From the NCBI GenBank assembly GCA_021234155.1, contig JAJEKV010000025.1, positions 17,541,094 through 17,605,093 of the forward strand: a DNA stretch of 64,000 nucleotides, given 5' to 3'. The DNA comes from Isoetes taiwanensis (lineage: Eukaryota > Streptophyta > Lycopodiopsida > Isoetales > Isoetaceae). Numbering within the stretch: position 1 is the stretch's first letter; each line of letters starts with the position of its first letter. Under the pieces are notes generated by a model, which saw nothing but the letters and a program-made list of their open reading frames with translations, was not told the origin of the DNA and did not search any database. Shown piece by piece: positions 20,711 through 33,375 of this stretch. A program made the translations under genes and the position numbers.

Positions 20711-21600
20711 GAGCCCTATGCTGATAAAGGGTCGAGGATTGCAAATTTATTACAGATAACATTTATTTGCTACAAAATTGATAGAGCCCAAGCATCAAAT
20801 TGGTTGCAAAGTTGTAAAATTGTGCTTGTTGTTTGTCGGAATCATGTACTTATTGGGAGACTGTATCATGCAATAAAAGGGATGAATTGAGTCTATAGAT
20901 TGGGTTTTAAGTGAGGTTCGTATATGTTCATAGATGCAATGAATTGTGCATTTTAGGGATTTATAACCTAGATAGCATAAACATCATTTAATGCTTAACT
21001 TCACATTACCTTAGATTATGGATTGGAAGCATCAAACTAACATATTTCCTTTGTTGATTTGATGTATGTCTATAATCTTATATAGATGATAGATTTTCTT
21101 GCTAACTTTTTGTCAACATAAATGTTTATGCTTTGCAGCAAAAATGGTTCCAATGTTTAAGCTGTTTGCTGGCGGTCCTTTAGGTTCTGGAAACCAATGG
21201 TATGAAAAAAATCATACATCTAATCCATAGTTAGCCTGCCTGTAGTAATGTTCTAAAAAGTCAATAACATGCATCACAACTATAGTTGCATTATCTTTGT
21301 CAGTCCATGTGCAGGTGTTCCTGGATTCATCATGAAACACATCACATAAAACACATCACATCATATGATTAGAACATCTTTCGCATTTACTCATGAAGAT
21401 TATGAGTTGTCTAAATATAATGTTAAATACATAGTTCACATATCTATAGTAGCGTTCAAACATTGAGGCGATAGATATGGTGGGGGGTTTGAACTAGAAA
21501 TTTTGATTCCACGCGGTTTGATTTAAGCCACTTTACCGTCGGGAAACGGGAAGGCAACCCTCTGTGCGTAGCACCTTGTTTCTTAATGAATTTTGTTCCA
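20711..21600. other. Intergenic, nothing recognised
   Basis: AT-rich sequence with a small duplication of ACACATCACAT near 21340. No coding region is supported. Confidence 0.45.
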
Positions 21601-21708
21601 ACCACCATATAGCATTAAATATGAAAAATTCTCGGGGCTTCATTAAGTTAATCCTCGGCTTCACTAATTTTGAGCCCCAATTAACGGGGCTCAATATTCC
21701 CTCCATTC

Positions 21709-21746
<38 letters not shown>

Positions 21747-21858
21747 TAGAGACCACCATATAGCATTAAATATGTAAAATTCTCGGGGCTTCATTAAGTT
21801 AATCCTCGGCTTCACTAATTTTGAGCCCCAATTAATGGGGCTCAATATTCCCTCCATT

Positions 21859-21898
<40 letters not shown>

Positions 21899-21899
21899 T
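21601..21899 (+). repeat. Tandem pair of poly(A)-tailed 151-bp units
   Basis: Each unit starts ACCACCATATAGCATTAAAT. It contains TCTCGGGGCTTCATTAAGTT, CCTCGGCTTCACTAATTTTG and GCCCCAATTAA-GGGGCTCAA, then an A-run (34 at 21710-21743, 36 at 21860-21895) and AAGCTTAGAG. The units differ at only a few sites. The A-tail and flanks resemble a SINE-like retroposon. Head-to-tail duplication including the tail is unusual and more easily explained by unequal exchange than by two insertions. GAGCCCC and GGGGCTC form an internal stem. Confidence 0.8.
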
Positions 21900-22660
21900 A
21901 GAGGGAATTCATTTCGTTTGTTGCCGAAATCGCAGCGCCTGAGCTACAAGGTTTTCTTGAATCCAATTTTCTACACCAGTAATGTAAATTTGCAAATTTC
22001 CCATTGCTAGACATGCCAATTTGCTTGTTTTTCAGGTTTAGGTGTCAGATCTTTTGTCTAATCTGCTCTTTCTCTTGGTACTTCGATTAAGCAGATGCCA
22101 CTGTGATTCTCTATTTTTTACAGGTTTTGGGGGTCAAATTCTTCATCTACTCTGCTCTTCTCTTCTCTTCTCTTAGATTTAGGATGCTATTCATTTAATT
22201 ATACGGATTGTTACAGTTCTATTCTCTTTTTTTTCTTTTGTATATCAGGATATGAGAGTACAACATATCATTGTTGTGCACATTTCTAATCCAAAAGGGT
22301 GATTCTGTCTGCAACGAATTTCAAGCAAGGAAACAACTTCATTGGTATGTTAGATTTACATTTTTTATTGCAATTCTATAGATATCTAGATTTTTGCTAA
22401 TCACTTCAGAAGTAGAACATCAATTTAAGATTCTAAAATTACAGCAGAACATAGCCAGCTTGTGCATGATTTAGGCTAAGAAAAATTTTAAGCATGGTTT
22501 GTGCATATTGTTGTTGTTTCTTTCATATCTTCTTATATAGTGCATTAGTTATTTGAGCACTTATGCTTCTCACTATTGTTGTAGATTATGTCCCCAAAGT
22601 GTTCTGAAATCAGTCCGAGTATTTTGCAAAATTGCAAAAATAGCACAAGATAGTGGATTG
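21900..22660. other. Pyrimidine-rich spacer, no gene recognised
   Basis: Contains a TCTTC microsatellite near 22160 and a TTTTCTTTT tract near 22230. The pyrimidine tracts would suit intron 3' ends upstream of the next coding region, but no exon was recognised. Confidence 0.4.
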
Positions 22661-22662
22661 AT

Positions 22663-23820
22663 TTGCACATATACATTGGTTCTTGGGTCACCATGAGGCC
22701 TAAACAATGCGGTCATCATGCGGTGAAGAAGCGCAAGATCAATGACTTGACTTCACATTGGAAGGCTCAAGTGCTTGGGTTTGTGACTAGCCAAGGTGGA
22801 AAATGCGTGGATCAGCTTACTGTTGCACATGCATATGGGGCTCAAGGCATGATGAAAGAAGATATTTCCAAGGCTTCGACACATTTCCAAAACTTGATGT
22901 CAATTGTCTATGCTCGTCTGACTTCAAGGATAGAGTTTCAGCACAAAGCATCACTAGCGTCTTGGAGGTACACCATTATGCGATTGGAAAGTTGTTGTTT
23001 CCTGATTATGCATTGCCTTCTCTTAAGGCCCAGGGCATATGGTTCTACAAATACCATTATACGAAGGAAAGCAAGGTTGGAAAGTTAACAATAGTCAATG
23101 CTCCAACATTATCACTTTTGTGTAGAGGAATCAGTGCGCATACTCTTACTGCATTTCGACTTTCATTGACAAGAGAAGTAGCTAAGTTAATGACTGAAAG
23201 AGGAGGGTTCCGGGGTGGCATGAAGGCCTTTATTCCCATACACATATTTGCATTTATGTTCAAGGATGTGGAGACACTAAGAGTTGCACCTCAAACGTAT
23301 AGCTTTAAAGGAGTTAGAGAAGAACCCCTTGACCAATTGTTTTACGGACAATGGAGGACCAGGACTCATGAAACTGGTGGCCAATTAACCAAGTGCCAAG
23401 TGGACTCCAGCAGCTTTATATTCAGGTAAGTTTGTATTTCTTATTTGCATCTACTTTACAAATGATAGTGCATGATATCATTTTTTTTTCAGGTCAAACA
23501 TTATACTATAATTTCTTTGTTGAAAGGTATAAAAGACAGTGGAAAAATAATAAGTATGTCTGGATAGCGGTACAAGAACATCGCATTAAAACTAGTTTTA
23601 TGGATTTGACTATACATATGGAAAATGGTTTTGTGTAAACTTTGGACGTGGAAGAAGAATGGACGCTGGCAGAATGTAGAAAGTTACTGGAGTCACACGC
23701 TCGATATTCCGAGTTTCATTTCTTAGTAGACGACAAGAAGGTTGGATATAGAAGAGAGTGCAATGTGACATGCAAAGATTGCATGGTTCCACATCTCGTG
23801 AGAATCAAGCATGATATCTG
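22663..23820 (+). pseudogene. Unrecognised coding region, frameshifted
   Basis: Two overlapping plus-strand frames (22663-23088 and 22803-23429) look like one protein broken by a frameshift. The first holds RPKQCGHHAVKKRKINDL, a basic nuclear-type start. The second continues with HHYAIGKLLFPDYALPSLKA, VNAPTLSLLCRGISAHTL and ERGGFRGGMKAFIPIHIFAF. A further frame after 23505 (RYKRQWKNNKYVWIAVQEHR, stop, then EEEWTLAECRKLLESHARYS and a CNVTCKDC motif) ends near 23820. The amino-acid make-up is protein-like across all three pieces. I recognise no family. The Cys pair and basic start could suit a transposon-borne or nuclear protein, but that is a guess. Confidence 0.5.
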
Positions 23821-25975
23821 ATGTATTCTTGAATTTAATAGAAAAAAAAAAAAAAATAGAGCTATTCCTGGTTTATTTTGGAGAGGCAGCAAGCTGAGAA
23901 GGAACTTCAAAGCTTTGAAGAGGGGATGAGAACCATGGGGACAACTCTACAACTCCCAAGGGCAATACTCCTTAAATTTACATGCTATCCTAGTTTCTTG
24001 CATGCTATCAATCCGAAATGCAGCATGTGAGAAGAATTGAATTGTTAATTGGTTTGATGCTGTCCTGGGCATAATCAGAGGTAAGCTTTTGCTTTCATAG
24101 GGTAACTTCTTGGCGCTGTAGTTGGTTGACGCTGCACATGTCTGCATTTTACATGGTCTATAAAGCTTGGTAATATATAGTTATTTGGATAATGAAGTAA
24201 AGTGTTAAACTTGCAAGGATTTGGATATCACGAGGATTTTGCCTAACAAGGGAAACTACGGAAATGGGTTATGTTTATTCAAGGTGCTGCAATATTAGTG
24301 GACTAAGATATGAAAGCACAAAATTGTAGGACGAAAGCAACAGTTGTGCATCCAGATACGGAAATTGTTTTCAGACTAGTGGGGAATCCAAAACCTTAAA
24401 GTTTCAAGCTCAACAATGTTGTCAGCACGAGCTTAAGCATCTGGTCTTCGTGTTTAATGTATTTTAGCCATCAAATGTATAATATCACTAACCAATGGAA
24501 CTTTGGCATTGCTCTTAGTGTGAACTTTCATTTCCAATAGAAACCAAGCTTTTTGTGTGTCCATTTTCTCATTGTTTAATATCTGTAAATGTAAAGAGAC
24601 ATCCAGCTCAAGAGTGCTCTATATAATCTCGCAGTGTGCAATGCCGAATGATAATTGCCTGGATTCACGACCTTCTTTTTAATCTTGATGTTTTATAGCT
24701 CCTCATCTGAATCTAATATAAGGAAACTGGATCAGGACGTCTACGAGTTTTAGAAATTTGTAGGCTGTTTCTGATCATTTCGTGTGAGATCTTTTCTGGT
24801 GGTTTCCTGTACTTAATCCTTTGTCAACCTGAGTTTCTCTTTGTATGGATATTCCTTTGGTAATGGTGTAATATTACCGTATTTGAGAAAACTTGATGCT
24901 AATCAACGGAAGGGTGTAACTCAGCATGTTGGCAGTCCTTGACTTTGCTTTGTCAAGCTCATTCATATTGCAATTTATAGATAGGACCAAAAATTCAGAA
25001 TGATAATAATACCGGGCCCTATAAATAACAGGAGTTGTGTTGTGGATGAACTGGATTCTGATCTGATAATGAATTTGTTTTAGAAGCATGCTTGAAGCCT
25101 CTGTTTCCCTTCTATTCCAGTGTCCTCATCCTGCAGCTGATTTCAATTTTTCTTTTTAGGAAGTTTCTAACTTTCGCATTTCCACTAGGGAAATATGAAG
25201 TTACTTTTATTTCTTTAAGGCCCACTTAAACAGGGTCATCCTGCATTGCATAGTTCATGAACATACAAGGTCTGATCATACATTTCGATTAATTGTTGGT
25301 AACAATTCACTCAAGGGATTAACAGATTGAGACAGAGGAAGTTTCGTTTAGGGACACATTTCATTTGAGAGAGATATGAATTTTGGTTTGCATTATATGT
25401 GCCCACATAAAAAAGAAATCCAAAATATTGAAAAAAAATCCTTGAGTAAACTGGCTTTTCTTTAAATTGGTGATAGCATTGTTCTAACATTGCTGTTACA
25501 ATCTCTGGGACTGAAAGCCAGTCCTTTCAAATGCAATGATGACATCTTAACATGGATATCCTTGAAGTTAGTTACACATTATAGTAATAAAAAACACCAA
25601 TCTAAACATTCAGAAATCTGTACAATCCACTTGTTTCAAGCCCATTGTGTTGCCAAATCACTTCCGTTCAAATACCTGGCACAAAAGAAACAAAACATTC
25701 TTTCCATCAAATTCAACTAAATTTTTATCTATGAATACATGGCAAATGCAGGAAAATAACATACTTTTTTCCTAGGCATGTAGTGAAAGAATAACCTCAA
25801 AACACTCAGTCAGACAACTTGCATGCAAGGTTTTATATTGAAGAACCTTACGACTATAAACAGTGTCTTGAAAGAACTTCAATTAATTGATACCATAAGC
25901 TTGTAGCTGTCATCCCTCGAAATAAGCCAGATGAACACCATGATTTGTAACTCACAATAGAACATTAGGATTTAT
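23821..25975. other. Intergenic, nothing recognised
   Basis: About 2.1 kb of AT-rich sequence with only short frames on either strand. No protein similarity, tandem array, tRNA or element terminus was found. It leads up to the 5' end of the LINE. Confidence 0.45.
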
Positions 25976-26379
25976 GATATAACACGCAATACGAACGGGC
26001 GATGGCGGGAGGTAGGCGCTCGAACCCTAAACCATAGGCATGCGATACTTCACCATTCTTGAAGCAGGGAGGAAGATCTCATGTGGTTGGTTAGATGGGA
26101 AGATGCAATCTTATGGAAGAATTTGGTATTCCACCAATTCTTCCCAGATGACCTTTTCCATCCTATCGTTCCTTTCAGTGTAGTGGAAGAAGATCTTGAG
26201 GTTCAGGTAGTAGAGGCTTGGTTAGGTGAATTTGTAGGAGATAGGAACAACCCTGCAGCCGGGGTGTTCAACCCCTTTTGCTCTTGGTCAGAAGGTAGGA
26301 TCATAGTAAGAGTTTTTGTTTGAGAATGATTGCGTGGTATTTTGTGAGGTGGTAGGATTTGGTTTGTTAATAATATAAA

Positions 26380-27449
26380 ATGGTGTGTGGGACCGGTTTC
26401 GAAGGGATGAAAGATCCCACCTCGAGGTCTGTGAAGTTGGCAGAAGGACAGATCTTGGGGAATGTGGGTAAGAATGACAAGGCAACTGGGACAGTACAAG
26501 GGGGTACAGGCTCTGGGACAGAAATTGAAAAGACCTTTTTTGGGCTGTTATGCAAGTTAAGCCGGAAAGGAAGGGATCAACTGAAACAGATTGCTGAGGT
26601 GTTGATCAAGCTCGAGAGCGGACAAGGAGTCGCTAGCTGCGTCACTTTCGGAGACTTTCTCACTTGGTTGCCGAATATGGTGAACACGCGCTCAGAAATG
26701 GGAGTGGGACCTCTGCACAGACAACAGGGAGTGATTCAACCTATTCTGGACTATGGCAATGAAGTTCAGGAGGTGGTCAGGCGTGAGTTGAAGAATCAGC
26801 ATGCCCCGACCTGTGTGGGTAAGCTCAAAAACCCTGCTGTTGAGAATAAATTAAAATATCTTTCTAGTTTGGGTCTTATTGGCAGTGTGCGACATGAAGG
26901 AGTGCGGCTACAGTCTCTTAAAATAGAGCTTGAGAAGGATAAGGATATTTCTATTAGAAATATCTACTCGACTGAATTTCCCTTTTTTATAGTTGAATGC
27001 GAAAATCCCCAGACAGCTACCGTGCTCTTAAAAAAAGGAACTATCACCAAGGCAAATACCCAAATGTTCTTCCAGAAGTGGTACCCTGGTTTCGACCCAC
27101 AAATCTAAATGAGCTCTTCCATCCAGCCTGGACTTCCCTACAGGGGTTAAATCTTATGTACTGGAATGAGCAGTCCCTTCTGTCCCTATTTAAAGACACT
27201 GGAAACTATATTGCATTGGAGGTTTCCCCTGATAGAGCACCCAGAGTCTGGGCTCAAATCGACCTCCTTAAATCAATCCCCAGTAGTATTCAATATATTG
27301 ATTACTTTGGGAATCCTAGAACTCTGAAATTGGCATGGAATGGTCTTCCACAGCCATGTGGCATATGTGGCATTCAGCTCCATGGTGGAGGAATCTGTAT
27401 GGGAGCTCGGGCAGTGAAGGTAACCCATCAGGTGAATGAAAAAAAATAG
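26380..27449 (+). pseudogene. LINE ORF1: DUF4283-like RNA-binding protein with zinc knuckle
   Basis: The first frame (26380-27108) holds VENKLKYLSSLGLIGSVRHE and FPFFIVECENPQTATVLLKK. A frameshift near 27060 moves to FRPTNLNELFHPAWTSLQGL, LMYWNEQSLLSLFKDTGNYI and PQPCGICGIQLHGGGIC, then a stop at 27447. The W-x-x-GLxLxYWNExSL pattern followed by a Cys-rich knuckle is typical of plant LINE and retroelement ORF1 (DUF4283 plus zf-CCHC). Its usual role is binding element RNA. The knuckle is abnormal, with altered spacing and no clear final ligand. A short frame at 26081-26323 just upstream may be the true N terminus. Confidence 0.75.
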
Positions 27450-27732
27450 GATGAGTGGATCACCCCAAGGAAGGGGAAAAATCCAAACACGCCTGCTCAG
27501 AAATTTAAGAAGAACACAAATGGCAGTGCTAAAAGGAAGGCAAAAAAATTGAGGGAGAGACAGCTGCAAGAAGAGAATCAGAAGATGCAAAAAACTGAAT
27601 GGAGGAAAAAAGTGAGATTCAGTGATGCTAATGCTGTCAAGGTTCTATACAATGCTAAAGGGAAAGGAATTCTTGACCCTGATGCTTTGGTGGTAACCCC
27701 GGCCCATGAACACAGGGCTAATCTAAAAGATC

Positions 27733-30700
27733 ATGAAGATAGTGACCTGGAATGTTAGGGGAATTAAGGGCCCCTTAAAACGTAAACGTGCAATCATAGC
27801 TATGAAGGAGATGAGGGCTGATATCATCCTAGTTCAGGAACATAGGCTGCCAAGTTTTGAAGCTTCCAACCTTGGGAGATGGATAATGCCAAATGGTAGT
27901 TCCATTTGGTCACCTGCAGACGGGACAAAGGGAGGGATTTGCATTATTTGGAACTCCTTCCCCTCTGTTGGTTCTTATCAGAACCAAAATGGCAGGTGGC
28001 AGGTGGTCTTCTTGAAGATTAATGAGGAAATAGTTGGAGTCATAAACGTGTATGCCTCCACTGATCCAGGGGAGAGAGAGAAGCAGTGGAAGGAGATGGC
28101 AAACTGGATAATCTCTCAAAGGGCTGATAGCTGGACTTTGAGTGGGGATTTTAATAATACTCCCCAGTGGGACCAGAAATTAGGAAAGAAGATGAACATG
28201 TCGAGGAATGAAAGGATTTAGTGGGATAGACTAATATCTCTATTTGTCTATCAAGCACCATCCTCCTCTAATGTGTACTCATGGAGTGACAAGAGGGCAG
28301 GAAATGACAGGGTATTCTGCCTTCTTGACAGGTTCTACACAAAAGACTGTACCTGGCCTCAGATGGTCATTAAAGGAGATCATAGTAACTCCATATCAGA
28401 TCATTTTTCCCAATGCTTAGAGTATGGAAATTCATTCAAGGGAGGGGGAAATTGTCCATTCAAATTGAACACTGGTCTGCTCAACCTTGCCAATGTATGT
28501 TTATCTTTGGGAGTTGGTTACTGGGGTTATACGATGATGATCCCCGACGTGGTAGAACTTAAAAGCCTATACGTGTCCTCCACTTTGGCTGCCGCAAGGC
28601 AGTGGGATATAACTAGCTAATCTGTACAAGATTAGTCTAGTATGGACCTTAAATAAAAAATAAAAAATAAGCTCCAAGTTGTTTTTCAAAACTGCCAAAG
28701 GGAGGATTATGAATAATGGAATCATCTCCATTTCAGATGGAAATCAAGTCATATCAGGGCAGGAAAACCTACTGAAGTTTTTCACGAGAAATACAATAAT
28801 CTGTTTGCTCATGAAGAGGTGGACGAGAATAGCTTCCAGTTTTTCTTTGATAAGCTTGGACCAGTTGATAATGCTTTAGATGACACACACCTCCTCGAAT
28901 GTCCTTCTGAAAGAGAGATTGAGAAGGTACTCAAAGGCATGGCAAGTGGGCCCTGGCCCTGATGGTATCCCCCCTGAGTTTTTGGTTGCCTTTTGGGATA
29001 TTCTAAGGCAGGATGTTACCACCTTTATTCAGGGAGCATGATCTGCTCCTAAGCTTCACCGTGCCATAAATGCTGGATTAATTGCCCTTATCCCCAAGGT
29101 AGATGCTCCTGCTTCATTCTCTGACTGGAGACCAATTTCTCTTACTAATGCTACCTATAAGATCTTGGCAAAGATACTAGCAAACAGAATCAAACAGACC
29201 CTGCAAAAGATCATCAACCCAGTTCAGTCTGCTTTTCTTCCTGGAAGGAGCATTTTGGACAATTTTGTTGGTGCCCATGAGGGACTGCACTGGAATCTTT
29301 TTTCCAAGCAAAATTGTATGCTGGTCAAATTGGATTTTAGACGTGCCTATGACACCATTCATTGGAGATTTTTGTACAAACCAATGGCACAATCGGGTTT
29401 TTCTGACAAAGTTATTAGCAGGGTGCATAGTTTGAGTGCTGCTGGTTGTTCTGCAGTATTAGTGAATGGTACCCCCTCTAAGTTTTTTGAATGTAAAAAA
29501 GGGGTTAGGCAGGGCTGCCCCTTGGCCCCCTATCTTTTCCTGATAGTTGCTGAAATGATCACGAGGGCTATTTTATCCCGCCAAGGAAATTAAATGTCTC
29601 CAATTGCCTCAGAATTTGGGAGAATTCTCAATTATGCAGTATGCAGATGATACATTTGCTTTTCTTCAAAATGATGGATCCAGTCTTCCAAAATTCCTGC
29701 AGATGCTAAATTTGTTTGGGGGGGCTTCTGGAGTCCAATTGAACAAAAACAAGCACTATTGTCTTGCAATCAGAAGAAGATGAGATTCATGGCATAAAGG
29801 TCACAGGTCATAGAACTGCTACTAAATTGCTTGGCCTACCTTTGGCAATCAACATGAACTTGACAGGTTTGTGGGATCCCATTGTCAACAGGATGAAGAA
29901 AAAAATACAAATGTATCCAAAATTCCTCTCTCTTGCAGGAAGGGTTGAGATTGTTAACAGTGTGATTGCAAGCACACATATTTTCTTTTCTTCTGCCATC
30001 ATTGCTGATAAAGCTTCTTACAGAAAATTAGAGTCAGCCATGAGGGACTATATTTGGCAAGGTGCCAGAATGGTATCTTGGGATAATTTGACTCTGCCCA
30101 AAAGGGAAGGGGGTCTAGGCTGCAAAGACCTGTTCGTCCAAGCTCAAGCCTTGGCTGCAAAATTAGTCTGGAGATCTTTGATGTCCAATGCCCCCTCACC
30201 AGCTTTACAATTAGTAAAATATTGGCTGGGGAAAACATCCTTGGTGGGGGCTCCTTCTCTCCCTCATCAACTCCTTGACTCAGCTTTCTTTCTGCTCAAA
30301 TCTGCCCCTGGTACATCCAAAATTCTGAGAAGAATCTTTTCTGCATGGAATCAGGCATCCCCTTGTTTTAGAGCTCGGCCTCTAAGTTCAATCAGTGATG
30401 ACTTTGGCTTCTTTTGGCATCGGGGACTTAGGCTGAAGAAGAGGAAGGTTGTTTGGCTCTGAAACATCCCCTCAAATATAAAGAATGGTGCCATGTAGGT
30501 CTTCACACCATTGGTGCTATGAAAAACAATGACAATTGGAAAGATTGGTGTGACCTAGCTTCAGTATTGGCAAACACTGATACAAATAGAAGTATTTATG
30601 CTGCTCTTACTAGGAATCCAGTGGGACAAGCAAATGGTGTTCAAAATTGGATATGTGGTGAACATGCATATAAGGTCTCAAAAATTTACAGTCTGCTTTT

Positions 30701-31257
30701 GGATACTACAATGTGCTAATAAAATTGGGCTTTTCAGGTGGCTACTGTTGAAGAAAAGCCTTAAGACAAATGGTTTCAGGGCTCAGTTTAACAATCAAAT
30801 CTCAGATTTATGCCCGATGGGCTGTGGATCAAGGGAAACAAGTTCACATGTCTTTATCTGTCCCTGGTTATCCCCTTTCTGGCAGTGGATCCAACCTTTG
30901 GTGCAACAAATCCCCTCTGATGAGGCTTCTTTGCTACACTATCTAAATCAGAGTTCCCCTTTCAAGGGGACCATTCGGACTTTAACTTGTTGGGCTATAT
31001 GGAAACATAGGAATGAGGTAGCCATCATAGGGTCGGCCCCAAGTCTGAATAAACTCAAAGCTTCTTTCCAGGTCCTTTTAGCTGAGGCTGCCATGGCACA
31101 CAAGGCAAAAAAGGGCTTGAACTATGACAGACAATGGGACTCCTTGGGAACCTTTAATGGTTTCTTTCAATTTTTCTCTCTTCTTTTTAACGATGTGGAT
31201 TCTTTGTTTGACAGAGCTTCTGCTGAGGAGGCATCATGCGGGAGGACATGCCCATGA
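27733..31257 (+). pseudogene. LINE ORF2: endonuclease, reverse transcriptase, zf-RVT
   Basis: The endonuclease starts MKIVTWNVRGIKGPLKRKRA and has LVQEHRL (the catalytic Glu context), SGDFNNTP and, after a stop at 28219, YSWSDKRAGNDRVFCLLDRF and ISDHFS (the SDH motif). RT motifs follow: IPKVDAPASFSDWRPISLTN, QSAFLPGRSILDN, LVKLDFRRAYDTIHWRF (first catalytic Asp), KKGVRQGCPLAPYLFLIVAE and QYADDTFAF (YADD, 29636 on, after a frameshift). The tail carries IGLFRWLLLKKSLKTNGF and a zinc-binding CPMGCGSRETSSHVFICPW. All catalytic residues visible are kept; the breaks are scattered stops and small indels. Confidence 0.9.
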
Positions 31258-31799
31258 GGTAGACCCTGCCAATGTCCGTTTATCAGCTATGGAGACCATA
31301 GATGCTCTTTTCTGGCTTAAAACAGAGGTCATCAGTTGCATTACTTTTACTCGACTGTTGGAGGACGAAGATCTCTGGAGGTTCAACCCGGAGATAAAGC
31401 CTTACTTCCAAGCCAAACTTAAGATTCATGAATGTATCTATTGGATTCAACAGGATATGGGCCCAATGAATTGGATGATCTGATGTTCATCCACACAGAG
31501 GAGGCCTTCGCTATAATCACTCTTGATGGTGTGCCTGATATTTTATGAAATCTGTATGTTGACCAGACCATAAGACTGAGTAATTGCCTTTTTCTGAACT
31601 ATTGCTAAAAAGTGGTCTTATTTTGAATGGGTATCCTTCCCTTAAAGGACTATGATGGCTTCCTTTAGCCATCTTTTTCCATTGTGGGCTTGGTTGCCTG
31701 CAATGGTTTTTTGTATATATGACTATGTAACTTTTTCCATACAGTAATATAATTCTGCCGTTTCTTCAAAAAAAAAAAAAAAAAAAAAAAAAAAGGGGG

Positions 31800-32630
31800 A
31801 TTTATTCTGCATTAAGCAATTCTTTGTTAAGTGTCCATGCTAAATTTTATACAATTTTGCTGAAATAAAAAAAAAGGGATCTTAGAACCTGCACTCATTC
31901 CATGGAATTGACTCCTTTGCACAAAGCGAATCAACTTTGGAGTTTATACATACAAGAGCGGATTCATCTTTGGGGTCACCTCAAAGTCTCCACCAATGCG
32001 AGTAAAATGATCATCAAGTTTCCTTTCTTTAATTAGACTGTAAAGCATAAAATAGAACGCAAGTTCTTATAGGTGGCACCAAATTAAATATAATATCACA
32101 TGTATAGGATCAGAACAACATACCCTTCTTATGGCATGTCAATTAGGCAATTTAGAGATTGTAATTTTATGTCTGCACAATACCGATATAACCATCATAT
32201 CAAGAAACAAAGGTTAGACCAGCGTTGTAATACTTGTCTGACTGTGAAAGGTTAAATCTTTAGTGTTTCCGAAGTCACCATGACTGCATATAAACTTACT
32301 CACGCTGAAAGATACTCCTCCATGACCTCTGTGATTTGCAACTACTGCACTCCATTCCTTCCTAGAAGTGCCCCAAGCCAAGTGCTTGATATATTGTGCA
32401 CACGAGATAACACGAATTTAAATGTAACGTATAAAAGATGCATAATTTCCCCATGTCATTAACTTATGTAGCAAAGATCAACCAAGGCCATCTAAAGACA
32501 TCTAAAGTCTTTTTACAGAGCCGATAGAGCAGCTGCTTAAGCTTGGTATGATGATCACAATGGGGGTTCCATCCACATGCTGCCTACCATCAAGCTTGGT
32601 GTTTGGCAGATAATACTCAAATTTAGTCAA
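31800..32630. other. Intergenic, nothing recognised
   Basis: AT-rich spacer after the LINE. Short frames only; none matches a known family. Confidence 0.4.
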
Positions 32631-32636
32631 CATTTT

Positions 32637-33375
32637 TTAGCCTTGCAATAAAAAATGAGCCATTGTGACAATTGACTTACAACCTTGGCTTGGAAACGGG
32701 TACAACTTTTTAAATATCTGCATGTTTGTCTTGGTACGTTGGGTCAAGTGCTTCACTGTCACAATGCTGCCATCAGCAAGGGTTCCTTTATAGACTGCTC
32801 CAAACCCTCCCTTACTTAGTAACAGTTCCTGGTTAAAGTTATCTGTATCTTCCAACAGTTGGTCATATGTGTATATAAATGGCCCAATCTTTGAGATCTT
32901 ATCCATTGTGGTTTCAATCTCTGTTTCAGGTTTGGACTTCGTACACCATCTATGCCGAATGCTGAGAATGATGAGGCCAAGCAACAACAATTCCATCACT
33001 GCATCTACCGTGACACCAATAACAATCAAATTCTTATGATTGCTTACATGTTCTTGAAGCAAGGGAGTTACAGAAATGGCAGATATAATAGGACCAGAGT
33101 ACATACGGTTCCAGATATTATAGTGGTTAGCTATCAACTAAACTGATAATGTCCCACTGCTGACAGGTGCATTGAATATGAATGACTTTGGAGAATAGCT
33201 ATCAAATTGAACTACTAAATCTAAATTCCTCAATACTGTAGTTCCTTGAACAACCACAACAAATGCTCTGTAATTTACATATGAGTGAATTATTTCCTTG
33301 AAGTATAGAGTAACAGAGTAATTTCCATTGGCCAATTGTGTACCATGGTAAGCAATGTAGTTAGATGACCATCTA
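32637..33375 (-). pseudogene. Malectin-domain receptor-like kinase, truncated
   Basis: Read on the minus strand, 33335-33138 gives MANGNYSVTLYFKEIIHSYV then YRAFVVVVQGTTVLRNLDLV, the second half of a malectin domain as in LRR-VIII receptor kinases. The next frame (33137-32637) gives PIISAISVTPLLQE, a hydrophobic membrane span (LLLLGLIILSIRHRW), a juxtamembrane segment FIYTYDQLLEDTDNFNQE, a kinase P-loop KGGFGAVYKGTLADGSIV and the ATP-lysine segment TVKHL. The first P-loop glycine is lost, the link between malectin and membrane span is garbled, and the kinase domain stops after about 60 residues. The catalytic loop and activation segment are absent. Confidence 0.87.

Larger units (their letters stand above)
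25976..31794 (+). mobile_element. Near full-length L1-type LINE with poly(A) tail
   Basis: A non-LTR retrotransposon carries, in order, a nucleic-acid-binding ORF1 (26380-27449), an apurinic-type endonuclease and reverse transcriptase ORF2 (27733-31257), a 3' UTR and a 27-A tail at 31768-31794. The sequence GGATTTAT occurs just after the tail and at about 25968-25975 upstream, a possible short target duplication that would set the 5' end. This is tentative, since LINE duplications are usually longer. Both ORFs carry frameshifts and stops, so it is not autonomous now. Preservation is much better than in the LINE at 13.5 kb. Confidence 0.9.

Noticed and set aside
29177-29428. Minus-strand ORFs within the LINE RT region
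   Set aside because: The plus strand has the RT catalytic motifs across the same bases.
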